NCBI GenBank assembly: GCA_015061765.1
Contig: SUVZ01000087.1
Span: 1 to 11,613, forward strand
Reading direction: 5' to 3'
Source: Lentisphaerota bacterium
Lineage (GTDB): Bacteria; Verrucomicrobiota; Kiritimatiellia; RFP12; UBA1067
Length of the DNA stretch: 11,613 nucleotides
Positions 1 to 6,576 of the stretch are shown one piece after another; the stretch's first letter is position 1; the number at the start of each line of letters is the position of its first letter. The translations under genes were made by a program, and so were the position numbers. The notes below the pieces were generated by a model. The model saw only the letters and a list, made by a program, of their open reading frames with translations, did no database searches and was not told the DNA's origin.

Positions 1-38
1 TGACATTCGAAATAAAATACCCTTTCGTTCAGCTAAAA

Positions 39-47
39 TGATATAAT
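39..47 (+). promoter_or_regulatory. putative extended -10 promoter element
   Basis: The sequence reads TGATATAAT: a TG one base upstream of a perfect TATAAT hexamer at 42-47. This is the extended -10 form used by the housekeeping sigma factor. No good -35 hexamer is visible at the usual distance, which extended -10 promoters tolerate. Transcription would start near 54, at the A of an ATG, so the message could be leaderless. It is the only strong promoter-like signal ahead of the small genes starting at 224. Confidence 0.45.
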
Positions 48-53
48 ATCGGC

Positions 54-119
54 ATGAAAATAAGGCGGCGAGAGTCGCGTTATTACCGCGTGTCTGGAGC
101 ACGCGTAAAAGGATTTTAA
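54..119 (+). CDS. possible 21-residue basic leader peptide (very uncertain)
   Basis: ATG at 54 opens 21 codons ending in TAA at 117-119. The product is rich in arginine (begins MKIRRRESRYYR) and hydrophilic. The start codon sits at the predicted transcription start of the extended -10 promoter and has no Shine-Dalgarno. It could be a leaderless micro-ORF, a leader peptide, or chance; an open stretch of 21 codons is not significant by itself. It is listed because the promoter and the ATG coincide. Confidence 0.15.
   Translation: MKIRRRESRYYRVSGARVKGF
87..105 (+). other. hairpin, 6-bp GC-rich stem
   Basis: CGCGTG (87-92) and CACGCG (100-105) are perfect reverse complements around a 7-base loop. 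No U-tract follows (TAAAAGG comes next), so it does not look like an intrinsic terminator. A smaller GCGA/TCGC stem lies just upstream at 68-78. The two could structure the leader RNA of the downstream small genes. Confidence 0.3.
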
Positions 120-202
120 GAGTTGTCAATTTTGGGCTAACCTTGTCATGTGGCATTCAGGCCTCCAGAGCCTCCGTTGTCCGTATGGCAAGGCGAGTCC
201 TT

Positions 203-221
203 AAACAAAAAGGGTTTGTTT
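203..221 (+). promoter_or_regulatory. hairpin with Shine-Dalgarno-like loop before the 52-residue gene
   Basis: AAACAAA (203-209) and TTTGTTT (215-221) are perfect reverse complements enclosing the loop AAGGG (210-214). The loop is the only purine-rich ribosome-binding candidate before the ATG at 224, with 9 bases between it and the start. The weak A/T stem would present the AGGG in a loop and may affect initiation at 224. Confidence 0.35.
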
Positions 222-223
222 GA

Positions 224-382
224 ATGGCGGAGTGGTTCTTCAGGAAGAAGAGCAAAGGCGAGGTCGAGCGCGACCCCGGCTGGGACGAGTATTTCACCTC
301 GAACCGCTCCACCGACAACTCGCCCATGCGCGGTAAAGGGTTGACGGACCTTGCCAATCAGTGGAAGGACGGCGAGGAATGA
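224..382 (+). CDS. small hypothetical protein, 52 aa
   Basis: I do not recognise this family. ATG at 224 follows an in-frame TGA directly (221-223), so the start cannot be extended. The product is 52 residues, charged and hydrophilic: a short hydrophobic/basic start (MAEWFFRKKSK) followed by an acidic and polar body with conserved-looking tryptophans (W4, W20, W47). There is no signal peptide, membrane segment or metal site. The stop overlaps the ATG of the DUF4062 gene as ATGA at 379-382, the usual sign of translational coupling. That overlap is the main reason to think it is real rather than chance, and a longer open frame at 150-344 was set aside in its favour. The two products may act together, but nothing in the sequence shows how. 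It could also be the end of a truncated gene. Confidence 0.45.
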   Translation: MAEWFFRKKSKGEVERDPGWDEYFTSNRSTDNSPMRGKGLTDLANQWKDGEE

Positions 383-1188
383 AGTACAGGATTTTCATCT
401 CAAGTGTGCAGAGCGAGTTTGCCTCCGAGCGGAAGAACTTGAAGCGGTATTTATTGAGCGACCCTCTCTTGGGCGAATATGTTGAATCTGTGTTCATCTT
501 CGAGGATCATCCTGCGGCCAAGAAACGACCGGGCGATATCTATCTTCCGAAGCTTGCCGATACAGACATATACATTGGGCTCTTCGGTGCCCAGTACGGC
601 AATAGAGTCCCGGGTGAACTTCCTCCGGGTAAGACGGTCGCTTGGTTTTTTGACGAACATGAGTCCATGCCGTTCAACCCGCTGATTACCGCAGCTTTTT
701 ACCACGCGCGTTACATTGAGCATGTTGGGTCGGGAATCGAAGATATCGAGGTTGCATGTGCCGAGGCTGGTCTGCCACAGACGACGGTCGACGTGCGAAA
801 CAGGACGATCGTTCATACCATCTGGCGTAAGACTACCAAAGAAACGGGGAAGACTTGTAAGAAAACTACCAAAGAAAACGAAGCGACTACCAAAGAAACC
901 GTAGGAACTACTAAAGAAATTTCTTTGACTACCAAAGAAATTCCGCTTTCATTGAGGGTGCATCTGGAAGGCTTTTCGGATGTGGCACGGGCCATATTCA
1001 AGTTCTTCTGGGACCACCGTGAGCATTCTGCGGAATCCGCTGCAAAGGAGTTCGGTCTAACTCCAGATGGTGTTCGCTATCACATCAAGAAACTGAAGCA
1101 GGGGAACTTGTTGCATCACGAAGGCCCAACCAAAAAAGGCCGGTGGGTGTTCGGTTCAAAGCCCAAAGGAAAGCGGGGTGCCAAATGA
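379..1188 (+). CDS. DUF4062-domain protein with C-terminal winged helix; middle domain apparently deleted
   Basis: The 269-residue product begins with a DUF4062 segment (about 1-74: MKYRIFISSVQSEFASERK and YIGLFGAQYG). It then jumps to a segment (about 75-150: GELPPG, NPLITAAFYHARYIEHVGSGI, EAGLP) that resembles the C-terminal end of the AlbA_2/HATPase_c_4 'ATP-binding transcriptional regulator' family. Next come a TTKE repeat linker (152-188) and a winged helix (about 195-258: AAKEFGLTPDGVRYHIKKLKQGNLL). Full-length relatives as I recall them have an AlbA_2 domain of roughly 120 residues or more between the first two segments; it is absent here, with the frame intact. I chose ATG 379 over GTG 361 because it overlaps the preceding stop (ATGA) and the DUF4062 family starts with M-(x)-(R/K)-I-FISS. 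GAAGGA lies about 10 bases upstream. DUF4062 proteins often sit in defence islands. This copy may be a non-functional deletion form or a DNA-binding remnant. Confidence 0.75.
   Translation: MKYRIFISSVQSEFASERKNLKRYLLSDPLLGEYVESVFIFEDHPAAKKRPGDIYLPKLADTDIYIGLFGAQYGNRVPGELPPGKTVAWFFDEHESMPFNPLITAAFYHARYIEHVGSGIEDIEVACAEAGLPQTTVDVRNRTIVHTIWRKTTKETGKTCKKTTKENEATTKETVGTTKEISLTTKEIPLSLRVHLEGFSDVARAIFKFFWDHREHSAESAAKEFGLTPDGVRYHIKKLKQGNLLHHEGPTKKGRWVFGSKPKGKRGAK
832..948 (+). repeat. tandem repeats encoding TTKE linker
   Basis: The 13-base core ACTACCAAAGAAA recurs at 832, 865, 886, 907 (one C-to-T change) and 928. Spacing is 21 bases for the last four units and 33 bases (21+12) between the first two. 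Each unit encodes TTKE plus three variable residues, so gain or loss of a unit keeps the reading frame. The repeats link the HATPase_c_4-like segment to the winged helix. Simple repeats at this place are common in this protein family and usually vary in number between strains. Confidence 0.85.
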
Positions 1189-1490
1189 AGCTCCGGCAAT
1201 CGTTTACAGATTTCATCTTTGCCACGAACACGGACGGAAGCGGCAAGGCCGCGTCATACGTCCGTGCGCTCGACATGCTCGGCTCGATCCTGACGAAACA
1301 CTACCCGAATCCAATCATCGGTGGCTCCATGTGGCACGGCTTCTCGCTTGTGGACATCCATGCCTTGCACGAGGTAAGGTATTCCTCTCAGTTAGGTTGC
1401 CAAACTGACATTCTGGTCACGATTGATATAAGTCGGTCATGCCGGGAATCACTGATTGATTGTAAAACCAAAGGAGACTTTTATGTCTGA
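1185..1490 (+). pseudogene. probable 5' fragment of an HNH-endonuclease-like gene
   Basis: ATG at 1185 overlaps the DUF4062 stop as ATGA, and the frame runs 101 codons. Residues 1-63 (MKLRQSFTDFIFATNTDGSGKAASYVRALDML through VDIHALHEV) have the look of the N-terminal helical segment found in HNH endonuclease or restriction-type proteins, where a phrase such as 'GSGKASSYIRALDLL' precedes a long body. No HNH motif (H-x-N-H or C-x-x-C) follows. From about residue 64 (nt 1374) the product is unlike the family and ends inside the next gene's start. I infer that the 3' part was replaced by the incoming defence operon, leaving a stub. It could also be a genuine short protein. Family assignment is by recall of pattern only. 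Confidence 0.45.
1405..1432 (+). promoter_or_regulatory. putative promoter of the defence operon
   Basis: CTGACA (1405-1410) matches the -35 consensus at five of six positions. It is separated by 16 bases from TATAAG (1427-1432), which matches the -10 at five of six and has an upstream TG (1424-1425). Transcription would start near 1439, about 44 bases before the ATPase ATG. It lies just past the point where the upstream gene fragment stops resembling its family, which fits an operon that brought its own promoter. Confidence 0.45.
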
Positions 1491-3417
1491 AGTAACAAAA
1501 GAATTGATTCTGAAAATACAGCCGATGGTTATTGACCACCTCGGCATCAAGATGTATCAAAAGCCTGTAGATGTTATTGCGGAATTTATCGCTAATGCTT
1601 GGGATGCTGACGCCGAGAGAGTTGATATTGTTATAGACAATGAGGAAGTCGCTATTTCCGATAGTGGGAATGGAATGTCATTTGTGGAATGTCAGCAGTG
1701 TTATTTGACAGTTGGAAGGAATCGCCGAAAAGCGACCAATCAAGAGGTGTCGGAGTTCAAGCATCGGCCAGTTCTGGGGCGTAAGGGGATAGGAAAGTTT
1801 GCGGGATTTGGTGTTGCCAAACTTGTTGATGTTGAGTCGATATCAGTCAAGACCGGCGAACGGACAGCGTTTAGGATGGACATCGATGCAATCTTGGATT
1901 ATGACAACAATGATGATGATGTGAAAAAAATTGAAGTAACTATATATGAGGAAGGCGAAGAGTCTCGGAAACCGACGCATGGGACTAAAGTAGTATTGCG
2001 TAAATGGAATGTTGCATTGCCTAGTGTAGAGGGGTTACGGAAAGAACTATCGCGAAGATTTCTGTTGAGTCAGACGCACTCGGATTTTGTCATAACCGTT
2101 AATGGCGAGGTTATTCCAGATGGGTTCAATGAAGAGCTGGAGTTTGTCTTTCCACGAGATTTAACAGATGATGAAAGAGCAAAGTACTTCTCTAATCTTT
2201 CTGTTGATGAATCCGGCTGGGCAAAAGAACCCCTTGAACAATATTCCGTGAAATGGCGAATGGGATTCTTCGAAAGTCCAATCCAAGTTGAAGAGCTTCG
2301 AGGTATAAGTATTTTTGCAAAGGGCAAAATGGCGCAGAAGCCGTTTTTCTTTGAGCTGTCAGGAGGTATTTCAGGTCAGAACGCTTTGGAGTACATGACG
2401 GGGCAGGTTCAGATGGATTTTATAGATGAAGCAGACAACGATTTAATTGCTACGGAAAGGCAGCGAATTAATCTTCAAACGGAACTTGGCTTGAAGATTA
2501 AAGACTGGGGGATTGAAAAGGTTAAACGGCTTGGAAGCATTTGGAAAAGTAGGCGGTCTGAGAAACGTATGCAAGAACTTAATGACAAGGTGAGTGGGTT
2601 TCGCGGTCGTTTGGACAATCTCCCTTCATTTGAGAGAAAGACCGTAGAATCCGTTCTGAAGAAAATCGCTTCTTTTGAACGGTTGGGGAAGGCGAGATTC
2701 ACGGAATGGTGCGATGACATTCTCACCTCATGGGAGAATGGGAGATTAAGAGAGTTGATTTCAAAAATCGATGAACGCAACGACTTGGATGAGACCCGGT
2801 TGCTGGAGATTCTCTCGGAGGCGCAAGTCCTAACCTCTCTGAATATTGCGGAAGCTATTCGCACTAAAGTTGCGGCAATTGGGGAGCTGAAAAGACTGGT
2901 TGAAACAAAAGAACTGGAAACAAGAGTTCGCGATTATATTTATTCCAATCCTTGGATTGTCAATCCAATATGGGAAAGTTATACTAAGGAGGAGAGTGTC
3001 AAGAATCTGATCAAGCGTATAGCAGATGAAAATCTAAAGAATGACGAAGTGTTCAATGGAAGAGTTGATTTGGCTCTTTCTGCAGGATCCGACTTGCTGA
3101 TAATTGAGTTTATGCGCCCCGGGTTGATGGTTGACAAAGATCATCTTGATAGGCTGAACTATTACGTGGCAGATGTTAGAAATGCTCTTTCGGGAGAATC
3201 AGGTGGAACGATCCAGCATGCGGATAAGGCTTACTTGATTGCAGATACAATCAAAGAATCTAAGTTAGTCCACGAACGAATTCAGCAACTTTCAAAAGAA
3301 AATGTTTTTGTCCTTTCATGGAATAGCCTCATTGAGCAAGCCCTGTCACAATGGCGGGAACATCTGGCATTGTTGAAGTCGCGTTTCCCTGATGACAAGA
3401 GAATCCAAGCGTTATGA
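1483..3417 (+). CDS. MutL/MORC-like GHKL ATPase with C-terminal nuclease-like domain
   Basis: The 644-residue product starts at ATG 1483, six bases after a strong AAGGAG (1471-1476); a GTG at 1456 in the same frame lacks such a site. The Bergerat (GHKL) ATP-binding fold is clear: E34-F-I-A-N38-A-W-D41-A, D60-S-G-N-G, the glycine lid GRKGIGKFAGFG (99-110) and THGTKVVL (165-172). An S5-like and helical region follows. The C-terminal part (about 505-644) resembles PD-(D/E)XK-type domains: NPWIVNP, then GRVD529LAL, a 12-residue gap, and IIE542FMRPG. The lysine expected two residues after the glutamate is Met544, followed by Arg545, so cleavage activity is uncertain. Comparative genomics has placed MORC-type ATPases in restriction-modification loci beside cytosine methyltransferases, as here. 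The likely role is an ATP-gated DNA clamp or nuclease subunit of such a system; this is inferred. Confidence 0.8.
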   Translation: MSEVTKELILKIQPMVIDHLGIKMYQKPVDVIAEFIANAWDADAERVDIVIDNEEVAISDSGNGMSFVECQQCYLTVGRNRRKATNQEVSEFKHRPVLGRKGIGKFAGFGVAKLVDVESISVKTGERTAFRMDIDAILDYDNNDDDVKKIEVTIYEEGEESRKPTHGTKVVLRKWNVALPSVEGLRKELSRRFLLSQTHSDFVITVNGEVIPDGFNEELEFVFPRDLTDDERAKYFSNLSVDESGWAKEPLEQYSVKWRMGFFESPIQVEELRGISIFAKGKMAQKPFFFELSGGISGQNALEYMTGQVQMDFIDEADNDLIATERQRINLQTELGLKIKDWGIEKVKRLGSIWKSRRSEKRMQELNDKVSGFRGRLDNLPSFERKTVESVLKKIASFERLGKARFTEWCDDILTSWENGRLRELISKIDERNDLDETRLLEILSEAQVLTSLNIAEAIRTKVAAIGELKRLVETKELETRVRDYIYSNPWIVNPIWESYTKEESVKNLIKRIADENLKNDEVFNGRVDLALSAGSDLLIIEFMRPGLMVDKDHLDRLNYYVADVRNALSGESGGTIQHADKAYLIADTIKESKLVHERIQQLSKENVFVLSWNSLIEQALSQWREHLALLKSRFPDDKRIQAL

Positions 3418-3465
3418 TCCTCAATGACACATTCTATTCGAGGGCTATGATGGAGGTTCTATGTT

Positions 3466-4542
3466 ATGTATGATAACAAACGCCTAGCTATTGACCTCTT
3501 CTCTGGCTGTGGCGGATTGAGCCAAGGGCTAGAGGATGCGGGGTTTGAGGTTCTGGCTTGTTGTGAGATTCGCCCAGAAGCGAGGGAAACATATAAGCTG
3601 AATCATCCCGGCACGATTCTTATTGACGACATTTGCGAAGCAGATCCGTTGGAGTTGAAAAAGAAGCTCGGTTTGCGACGCGGACAGCTTGATTTGCTGG
3701 CAGGCTGCCCGCCGTGTCAGGGCTTTTCGTCCATCCGTACGCATAATGGCGCAATTGCGAACGATCCGAGGAATGAGTTGATCTTCCAGGTCGAGAGATT
3801 TGTCGAGGCATTCAAGCCGAGGTGCGTGTTGATTGAGAATGTGCCGCGGCTCTTGAAAGACCAACGGCTTGCAGATTTCAAGCAGCATCTTACGGAACGT
3901 TTCGGATATCAGTTTGAGGATGGCGTTCTTGATGCAAAAGACTTTAATGTGCCGCAACGCCGCAAGCGCATGATTCTTATCGGATCGCGGATAAAGCCGC
4001 CGAAATTGCCCCAGAAGAGCAAGAAGCGACTGACGGTTGCTGACGCAATTCGTAACATCGTCATACCAAAAGGCCCTGAAGGGGATTCGGCGCGGCGACT
4101 CGCCACGCTTCGGCAGCACTTTTCACCCGTCGTGCAGGAGCGGATTAAGGCGGTTAAAACCAATCGCACGGAGCTTCCAGATAATCTTGTGCTGGAATGC
4201 CATAAGAGATGCCCCAAGGGATTTAGGGATGTTTACGGGCGTATGTCGTGGGATGATGTTTCGCCGACGATAACGCGTGGATGCAATAATCCATCCAAGG
4301 GGCGTTTTATTCATCCGTCCGAAGATCGCGCACTGAACATGCTTGAGGCGCTGATTCTTCAGGGCTTCCCTCTGACCTACAAGTTCCCGCCGAACCTTGG
4401 GATCGGCAAAATCGCCTCAATGATTGGCGAAGCATTCCCGCCGCCGATGGCTAAGGCTCAGGGAGAGATAATTCTCACATTGCTTCCTGTGAGGGGAGGC
4501 GCGTGTTCTGAAAAGAAAATAGAGCGTATCAGGAAAAGTTAG
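3466..4542 (+). CDS. DNA cytosine-5 methyltransferase (stand-alone)
   Basis: The 358-residue enzyme transfers a methyl group from S-adenosylmethionine to C5 of cytosine in a specific DNA site. Motifs are complete and in order: I, DLFSGCGG (10-17), for SAM binding; IV, GCPPCQGFSS with catalytic Cys84; VI, ENVP (Glu124); VIII, QRRKR (164-168); IX, SPTITRG (266-272); X, GEAFPPPMA (321-329), in place of the commoner GNAVPP. The target-recognition region between VIII and IX is short (roughly 175-260), so one short site is likely, but it cannot be read from the sequence. ATG 3466 follows GGAGG (3452-3456) by nine bases. The gene lies 48 bases after the GHKL ATPase gene and 19 before the DUF262 gene, so it is probably the protective methyltransferase of an ATPase-containing restriction system. 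It is distinct from the Dcm-like enzyme downstream. Confidence 0.93.
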   Translation: MYDNKRLAIDLFSGCGGLSQGLEDAGFEVLACCEIRPEARETYKLNHPGTILIDDICEADPLELKKKLGLRRGQLDLLAGCPPCQGFSSIRTHNGAIANDPRNELIFQVERFVEAFKPRCVLIENVPRLLKDQRLADFKQHLTERFGYQFEDGVLDAKDFNVPQRRKRMILIGSRIKPPKLPQKSKKRLTVADAIRNIVIPKGPEGDSARRLATLRQHFSPVVQERIKAVKTNRTELPDNLVLECHKRCPKGFRDVYGRMSWDDVSPTITRGCNNPSKGRFIHPSEDRALNMLEALILQGFPLTYKFPPNLGIGKIASMIGEAFPPPMAKAQGEIILTLLPVRGGACSEKKIERIRKS

Positions 4543-4561
4543 TATTGAATGGAGTATAACT

Positions 4562-6565
4562 ATGTCACAAGATTATCTTCAGTCTAAAGATTACTCGGTT
4601 GGTACGATTCTGACCGACTTTCGCCCGTTTTACATTCCAATCTTTCAGCGCCCGTACAGCTGGACGAAGGTGGAGTGCCAGAAGCTCTGGGAAGATGTGG
4701 TCGAGTTTTTCTTGAGCAAAACGCCCTACAAGTTTCAACTGGCCGATGCCCCAAAATACTTCTTGGGGGCTTTGGTAGTTTATCAGGATGGCCCAGATGA
4801 GACTAAGCGCATGGCTGTGATTGATGGGCAACAGCGTATCACAACTCTTATGTTGTTACTTAAGGCATTCTACGATGCCATAGATCCTATTACAAGCCGT
4901 CAGGATCCAGAGCAACAGCGGCAAAAAGATATTTTGGAGCGACTGGAGAAGTCCCTATGGGTGCAGGAGTGGGACGATGCACGTGATGAGAATGTCCCTG
5001 TGTTCGATAAGCCGATCCTTTCGTCGGATGCGATAGACGATGAGAACTCGAAGGGCGATTTTACGAAAATTATCACGACGAAAGGATTGTCGCCATTAAC
5101 CCTTGCCGGCGAGAATCCCGAGTCCGCGTATGTTACAAACTACTTGGAGATGAAAGCCTTGATTGACAAGGCTTTTGCGGTTGGTGGCGAGTTGGCTAAG
5201 ACACCAATGTGGCGACTGGTCAATTCAATCTTGGATCATTGTACGTTCCTGTTCATTAAGAGCAATAAAGAAGAGGACGCCCTGAGAATCTTCAATACGC
5301 TCAACAACCGCGGAATGCAACTGTTGGATGCGGACATTCTCAAGTCTCAAATCTATGCAGTTACGACAGATAAAACTGCCTTCAAGGACGAGTGGGCGAC
5401 GTTTAGCATTTTGGCTAGAAGAGCTAAGGCGATTCAGACTTCGGTAAATCAGCCACAAGATGAAATGTTCCGAATGCTCATGATGTATGTCAAGGCAACA
5501 AAAAGTAATGCGGGCAATGACATTCAATTGAGAGCATACTTTGAGAAGAAGGCAGAGGGTGGATCTGTAATAACGGACAAGCTTCTTGTCGATGTCATGA
5601 TTCCGTTGACAGCCTTCTTTGCCGCAATGTCTGCACGGGTGAAGGTATCTGATGATGAGTCTGAGGATATAGAGCCTGCGGCTGTTCCTGAGTGGATTGA
5701 CCAGATGGGATTGTTGATTTCGGATGAGGCCGCAAAATGGTTGCAGGTAGTATCATCCTTCTCCAAGAATACGTATTGGCGGCACATGGTTTCGGTATTC
5801 TTCGTGCGTCATTGGAACGATAGCGATTTTGATGTGAAGTTCGAGAGACTGTTAAGGAAGGCCGTTGCATTTAATATTTTGTATTTGATTTACGATGTTC
5901 CGTTTACGAATATTCGAAAGAAGGCATATAACCTCATCTTGGAGGTCTACAATAATGGCGACTTTGTTTCGGAAGGCCTTTTGTCATGGAGTGCCGAGGA
6001 TTCAATCCAATTTGACCAGGATGCTTTTTCGGCTCGTGTTGAGGAGCTTCGCATTAAACCGAATTTTTCTCGTGCATTGACGCTTTTGCACGCTTATTTG
6101 AATCCAGATCAACATCAGTTGATTCCTGTTGATGCGCAGGTGGAGCATGTCTTTCCGCGAAGCTGGGAAAAGCATGTGTCCGCACATGATCGCGGTGTTG
6201 GAATCTATGGTGTTACCGATGAGGATATCTCTCGCAAATATGTGGAGAAATTCGGCAACAAAGTAATGTGTGAGGCGGCTCTGAATAATGGCGCTAAAGA
6301 CAAATACTTTGATTTCAAGGCGGGTGTCTATCAGGGTGCATTTTCCTCTAAGTACAAAGGTGCGATTCAGGTCGATGAGAACGGCATCCGTACGCCGGTT
6401 GTGCCGGAGAACCAAAAGAATCGGGCGAAGGCCAAGGCGTCTGCGATTGCTGATGTTCAGTCGATTTGTAAGAACTTGATTTGGGGTAGGTCCCAGATAG
6501 ATGCGCGGGATCAAGAGGTTAAGCAAACGCTTTTCAAGTTCTTCAAGGACACTCTCGGTTTGTGA
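4562..6565 (+). CDS. DUF262-DUF1524 protein (GmrSD/BrxU/SspE-like nuclease)
   Basis: The 667-residue product has an N-terminal DUF262 domain of ParB-like fold: IPIFQRPYSW (25-34), FLGALVV (68-73) and the DGQQR signature (88-92) expected to bind and hydrolyse nucleotide. Later comes the DUF262 phrase FNTLNNRGMQLLDADILKS. The C-terminal DUF1524 domain is an HNH-type nuclease: QVEH529VFPRSW, then KFGNKVM about 35 residues on, supplying the His and Asn of the fold. Both active sites look intact. Characterised relatives cut modified or foreign DNA: GmrSD (glucosylated hydroxymethylcytosine), BrxU (modified cytosines) and SspE (in phosphorothioate systems). GGAG (4551-4554) precedes ATG 4562. The gene sits between two cytosine-5 methyltransferase genes. 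It may be the effector of the upstream ATPase/methyltransferase system or an independent modification-dependent nuclease; the sequence does not decide. A nuclease that attacked 5-methylcytosine would be self-toxic here, so plain 5mC is an unlikely target. Confidence 0.88.
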   Translation: MSQDYLQSKDYSVGTILTDFRPFYIPIFQRPYSWTKVECQKLWEDVVEFFLSKTPYKFQLADAPKYFLGALVVYQDGPDETKRMAVIDGQQRITTLMLLLKAFYDAIDPITSRQDPEQQRQKDILERLEKSLWVQEWDDARDENVPVFDKPILSSDAIDDENSKGDFTKIITTKGLSPLTLAGENPESAYVTNYLEMKALIDKAFAVGGELAKTPMWRLVNSILDHCTFLFIKSNKEEDALRIFNTLNNRGMQLLDADILKSQIYAVTTDKTAFKDEWATFSILARRAKAIQTSVNQPQDEMFRMLMMYVKATKSNAGNDIQLRAYFEKKAEGGSVITDKLLVDVMIPLTAFFAAMSARVKVSDDESEDIEPAAVPEWIDQMGLLISDEAAKWLQVVSSFSKNTYWRHMVSVFFVRHWNDSDFDVKFERLLRKAVAFNILYLIYDVPFTNIRKKAYNLILEVYNNGDFVSEGLLSWSAEDSIQFDQDAFSARVEELRIKPNFSRALTLLHAYLNPDQHQLIPVDAQVEHVFPRSWEKHVSAHDRGVGIYGVTDEDISRKYVEKFGNKVMCEAALNNGAKDKYFDFKAGVYQGAFSSKYKGAIQVDENGIRTPVVPENQKNRAKAKASAIADVQSICKNLIWGRSQIDARDQEVKQTLFKFFKDTLGL

Positions 6566-6576
6566 GAAGGTGAAAA

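Noticed and set aside
87..105. GC-rich hairpin considered as an intrinsic terminator
   Set aside because: No run of T follows the stem, and it lies just downstream of a strong -10 element rather than at a gene end.
61..160. Possible tRNA in the GC-rich stem-forming stretch
   Set aside because: No T-loop (GGTTCRAATCC-like) consensus, no acceptor pairing and no anticodon arm of proper spacing could be found.
150..344. Open frame of 64 codons on the + strand
   Set aside because: Its product is low-complexity and Pro/Ser/Arg-rich, typical of an out-of-frame shadow, and it overlaps the better-supported frame 224-382.
832..948. Repeat array considered as a CRISPR
   Set aside because: The repeats are short, spaced by 8 bases of related sequence, and encode a regular TTKE protein linker inside an open frame.
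3529..4119. 196-codon open frame on the - strand
   Set aside because: It lies opposite the motif-complete methyltransferase gene and shows no recognisable motif; all other long - strand frames are likewise antisense to genes with clear domains.
6002..6526. 174-codon open frame on the - strand
   Set aside because: It is antisense to the DUF1524 nuclease region of the DUF262 gene, whose catalytic motifs are intact; no motif or ribosome site supports it.
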